NCBI GenBank assembly: GCA_955652345.1 | Contig: CATPBV010000203.1 | Location: 1 to 5,252, forward strand | DNA: 5,252 bases | Direction of reading: 5' to 3' | Origin: an uncultured Solirubrobacteraceae bacterium | GTDB lineage: Bacteria > Actinomycetota > Thermoleophilia > Solirubrobacterales > Solirubrobacteraceae | Translations under genes and position numbers: made by a program | Notes under the pieces: generated by a model | The model's database searches: none | What the model saw: the letters and a program-made list of their open reading frames with translations, nothing else | What the model was told of the DNA's origin: nothing | Shown: one piece after another, positions 4,100 to 5,252 of the stretch | Layout of the letters: the number at the start of each line of letters is the position of its first letter | Numbering within the stretch: position 1 is the first letter of the stretch

Positions 4100-5011
4100 T
4101 CACCCCGTCACGGGGTTGTCCCAGGCAGCGATGATCTCGGCGACGTGGCGGTGATCGGTTCCGCAGCATCCGCCGAGTAGCCGGATCGAAGGGAGCATGT
4201 CGTGAAGAGTGGCGTTGTCACGCGCGAGCGCCACGGGTTCGCCCTCGTCCAGCTGTTCTGCCTCGTCGAGCTGGGCGTGACTGAGCGTCGAGGCGTTAGC
4301 CCTCAGACCGCCAACGCGGGCAAGCGCTGGAGCGTCGTCGAGTCCAGCTGCGATATGCGTTGGGTGCGCGCAGTTGATCATGAAGAACTCCGCCGCCCCG
4401 CTGGTCGCGCGGTCGACCTGCTCTAGCGCTTGTGCGACCGACGTGCCGTCGGGAAGCCGGCCGTCTGTCTCAACCGTGAACGACACGACGACCGGCACGC
4501 CGGCGGCCGCCGCGGCCCGGACTATGCCGATCGCCTCCTCGGGATAGGTCAGTGTGAGCGCAGTGATGCGCTCGACGCCCGCGTCGCCCAGTGCGCCGAT
4601 CTGCCAGGCGTGATACTCCGCCGCTTCGTCGCTGCTCATGCGCTCCCCGACGACGTACCCGTCACCGCGCGGACCGACCACGCCGTTGATCGTCACGCCT
4701 CCGCGGTGCTCAGCGAGCTCGCGGGCGAACGCGACCGCGTGGTGGTTGACTTGCGCGAGTCTCTTCCGGTCATAGCCGAGCTGTGTCCCCCAGTCCGGGT
4801 TCGCGCGCCAGGTCGCCGTGTCAAGGACGAACGGCAGCCCACGCTCCTGCGCGATCTCGAGGAACGGCTCAAAGTAGCGGCGAACCGCCGCCCGGCCGTG
4901 TTCGTCGGCGAGCAACGGGAACGAGGCAAAGCACGGAAGGTCAAAGCCCTCGTGAAACAACAAGACGGTCTCCATTCCGCCGTCGGTCAGCGCCATACGA
5001 TCCGGTGCCAT
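4100..5011 (-). CDS. homocysteine S-methyltransferase family protein (303 aa)
   Basis: The family transfers a methyl group from S-methylmethionine, betaine or a similar donor to homocysteine, giving methionine, in a TIM barrel with a catalytic zinc held by three cysteines. All three are visible: Cys214 in FMINCAHPTH (210-219) and Cys282/Cys283 in LLGGCCGTDHRH (278-289). The N-terminal DGGMET (10-15) and VVGPRGDGY (111-119) are the usual substrate-loop motifs. FVLDTATWRANPDWG (61-75) marks a common uncharacterised branch of the family, so the true acceptor and donor are uncertain. Length about 300 is normal. ATG 5011 is preferred; a TTG directly before it (5014) is possible. GAGAGG at 5026-5021 is the ribosome site. 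No SAM- or cobalamin-binding domain is fused. It ends in a hairpin (4102-4116) and is convergent with the cupin gene. Confidence 0.9.
   Translation of the reverse strand: MAPDRMALTDGGMETVLLFHEGFDLPCFASFPLLADEHGRAAVRRYFEPFLEIAQERGLPFVLDTATWRANPDWGTQLGYDRKRLAQVNHHAVAFARELAEHRGGVTINGVVGPRGDGYVVGERMSSDEAAEYHAWQIGALGDAGVERITALTLTYPEEAIGIVRAAAAAGVPVVVSFTVETDGRLPDGTSVAQALEQVDRATSGAAEFFMINCAHPTHIAAGLDDAPALARVGGLRANASTLSHAQLDEAEQLDEGEPVALARDNATLHDMLPSIRLLGGCCGTDHRHVAEIIAAWDNPVTG
4102..4116 (-). terminator. short hairpin at the 3' end of the methyltransferase gene
   Basis: ACCCCG (4102-4107) and CGGGGT (4111-4116) are perfect arms around a 3-nt loop, covering the last codons and part of the stop of the methyltransferase gene. 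With the GTTC-CT-GAAC palindrome (4088-4097) and the hairpin at 4072-4087 it makes three inverted repeats in 45 bp. No T-run follows. Confidence 0.3.
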
Positions 5012-5019
5012 CAAATCGA

Positions 5020-5026
5020 TCCTCTC
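5020..5026 (-). promoter_or_regulatory. ribosome binding site of the methyltransferase gene
   Basis: The minus strand reads GAGAGGA, 8 nt before ATG 5011 and 5 nt before the alternative TTG 5014. Both starts are usable; ATG is preferred by codon choice. Confidence 0.6.
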
Positions 5027-5153
5027 GCCATAGGGCGCCCCGCGGAGATCACACGGTACTCCTGGAAGTCCCGACCGTCGTAACGCCTCGGGCTGTCGCT
5101 TGGACGAACGGAGCGGTCCGCGGACCCGACGGTCTCGCTTGCGCGATGAAGAT

Positions 5154-5182
5154 TTGACTTAAGTATTTACTTCCTCTATACT
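5154..5182 (+). promoter_or_regulatory. near-consensus sigma70-type promoter
   Basis: TTGACT (5154-5159) and TATACT (5177-5182) are separated by exactly 17 bp, each one base from the consensus. The start of transcription is expected near 5189, giving a leader of about 25 nt to the TTG start at 5215. The region is clearly more AT-rich than the rest of the window. Confidence 0.8.
5157..5172. promoter_or_regulatory. overlapping palindromes inside the promoter, candidate operator
   Basis: ACTTAAGT (5157-5164) is a perfect palindrome beginning in the -35 box. It overlaps a second dyad, AAGTA-TT-TACTT (5161-5172), in the -35/-10 spacer. A dimeric repressor bound here would block RNA polymerase. 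The likely binder is the product of the gene that follows, if that is a regulator; this is inference. Confidence 0.5.
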
Positions 5183-5201
5183 CGCATCTGTAAGCAACTA
5201 C

Positions 5202-5207
5202 AAGGAG
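5202..5207 (+). promoter_or_regulatory. strong Shine-Dalgarno that selects a TTG start
   Basis: AAGGAG lies 7 nt before TTG at 5215-5217. The in-frame ATG at 5239 has no such site, so the TTG is the more likely initiator. Confidence 0.65.
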
Positions 5208-5214
5208 TAAAGAG

Positions 5215-5252
5215 TTGGAATCAAACCTAAGCCCAACCATGACCGATTACCA
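5215..5252 (+). CDS. 5' end of a gene, possibly an ArsR-type regulator (cut by window edge)
   Basis: Twelve complete codons are visible from TTG 5215, reading MESNLSPTMTDY, and the frame runs off the window. The start is supported by AAGGAG 7 nt upstream and a near-consensus promoter before it; an alternative is the in-frame ATG at 5239. No domain can be seen in so few residues. Two hints point to a small winged-helix regulator: the palindromes overlapping the promoter, typical of autoregulation, and the MTDY beginning, which from memory is common just before the ALADPTRR motif of ArsR-family proteins that sit beside SRPBCC-domain genes. TetR or MarR families are equally compatible with the operator. 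That a gene starts here is likely; its family is a guess. Confidence 0.6.
   Translation, partial: MESNLSPTMTDY

Noticed and set aside
3495..4169. 224-codon open frame on the - strand opposite the cupin gene
   Set aside because: It overlaps three better-supported genes and has shadow composition; cupin metal motifs on the + strand are decisive.
5053..5081. Promoter for the methyltransferase gene on the - strand (TACCGT with TTACGA-like -35)
   Set aside because: Spacing and matches are poor, and similar pairs can be found by chance; not listed as a feature.
4430..5083. 217-codon open frame on the + strand opposite the methyltransferase gene
   Set aside because: Arg/Val/Asp-rich antisense frame; the - strand carries the three zinc cysteines and substrate motifs of a known family.
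5049..5240. 63-codon open frame on the - strand over the right-edge promoter
   Set aside because: It would cover a near-consensus promoter and ribosome site read on the + strand, and has no domain or ribosome site of its own.

Overview
The window is GC-rich DNA (by eye about two-thirds G+C) with bacterial gene density, GTG and TTG starts beside ATG, and third-codon positions dominated by G or C. Gene content (a DUF4259 protein, a short cupin, a SnoaL-like protein, a homocysteine S-methyltransferase-like enzyme, several tiny membrane or charged proteins) and starts that seem to lie directly behind a -10 box fit a high-GC actinobacterium, possibly of the Solirubrobacterales/Thermoleophilia type. 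That placement is inference; no rRNA or marker gene is present.

Layout from left to right: the C-terminal part of an alpha/beta hydrolase (1-600, +); a 65-residue charged protein (687-884, -); a DUF4259 protein (1122-1562, -); a four-CxxC zinc-ribbon protein (1785-2078, +); a two-helix small membrane protein (2155-2340, -) translationally coupled to an upstream permuted papain-like cysteine hydrolase (2337-2945, -); a single-pass small membrane protein (2968-3189, +) divergent from that hydrolase; a SnoaL/NTF2-like protein (3283-3624, -); a single-domain cupin (3708-4055, +); a homocysteine S-methyltransferase family protein (4100-5011, -); and the first 12 codons of a gene on the + strand (5215 onward) behind a near-consensus promoter with overlapping dyads, perhaps an ArsR-type regulator. 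No gap exceeds 300 bases. The longest, 885-1121 and 1563-1784, hold no gene, RNA or repeat that I can support beyond the signals listed.

The genes change strand almost one by one, so most look monocistronic. The only clear operon is 2945 to 2155, with a GTGA overlap. I see no shared pathway; this reads as a patchwork of housekeeping-accessory genes, and no mobile element is visible.

The most interesting signals are regulatory. (1) A 22-bp divergent gap (2946-2967) carries overlapping -10 hexamers on both strands, 8 and 9 nt from the two start codons, which predicts a bidirectional promoter making two leaderless mRNAs. (2) Five starts without a Shine-Dalgarno have a -10-like hexamer 8-9 nt upstream, while the four starts with a good Shine-Dalgarno lack one there. 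(3) All four convergent junctions hold hairpins without a T-tract. (4) A sigma70-type promoter at the right edge overlaps palindromes that look like an autoregulatory operator.
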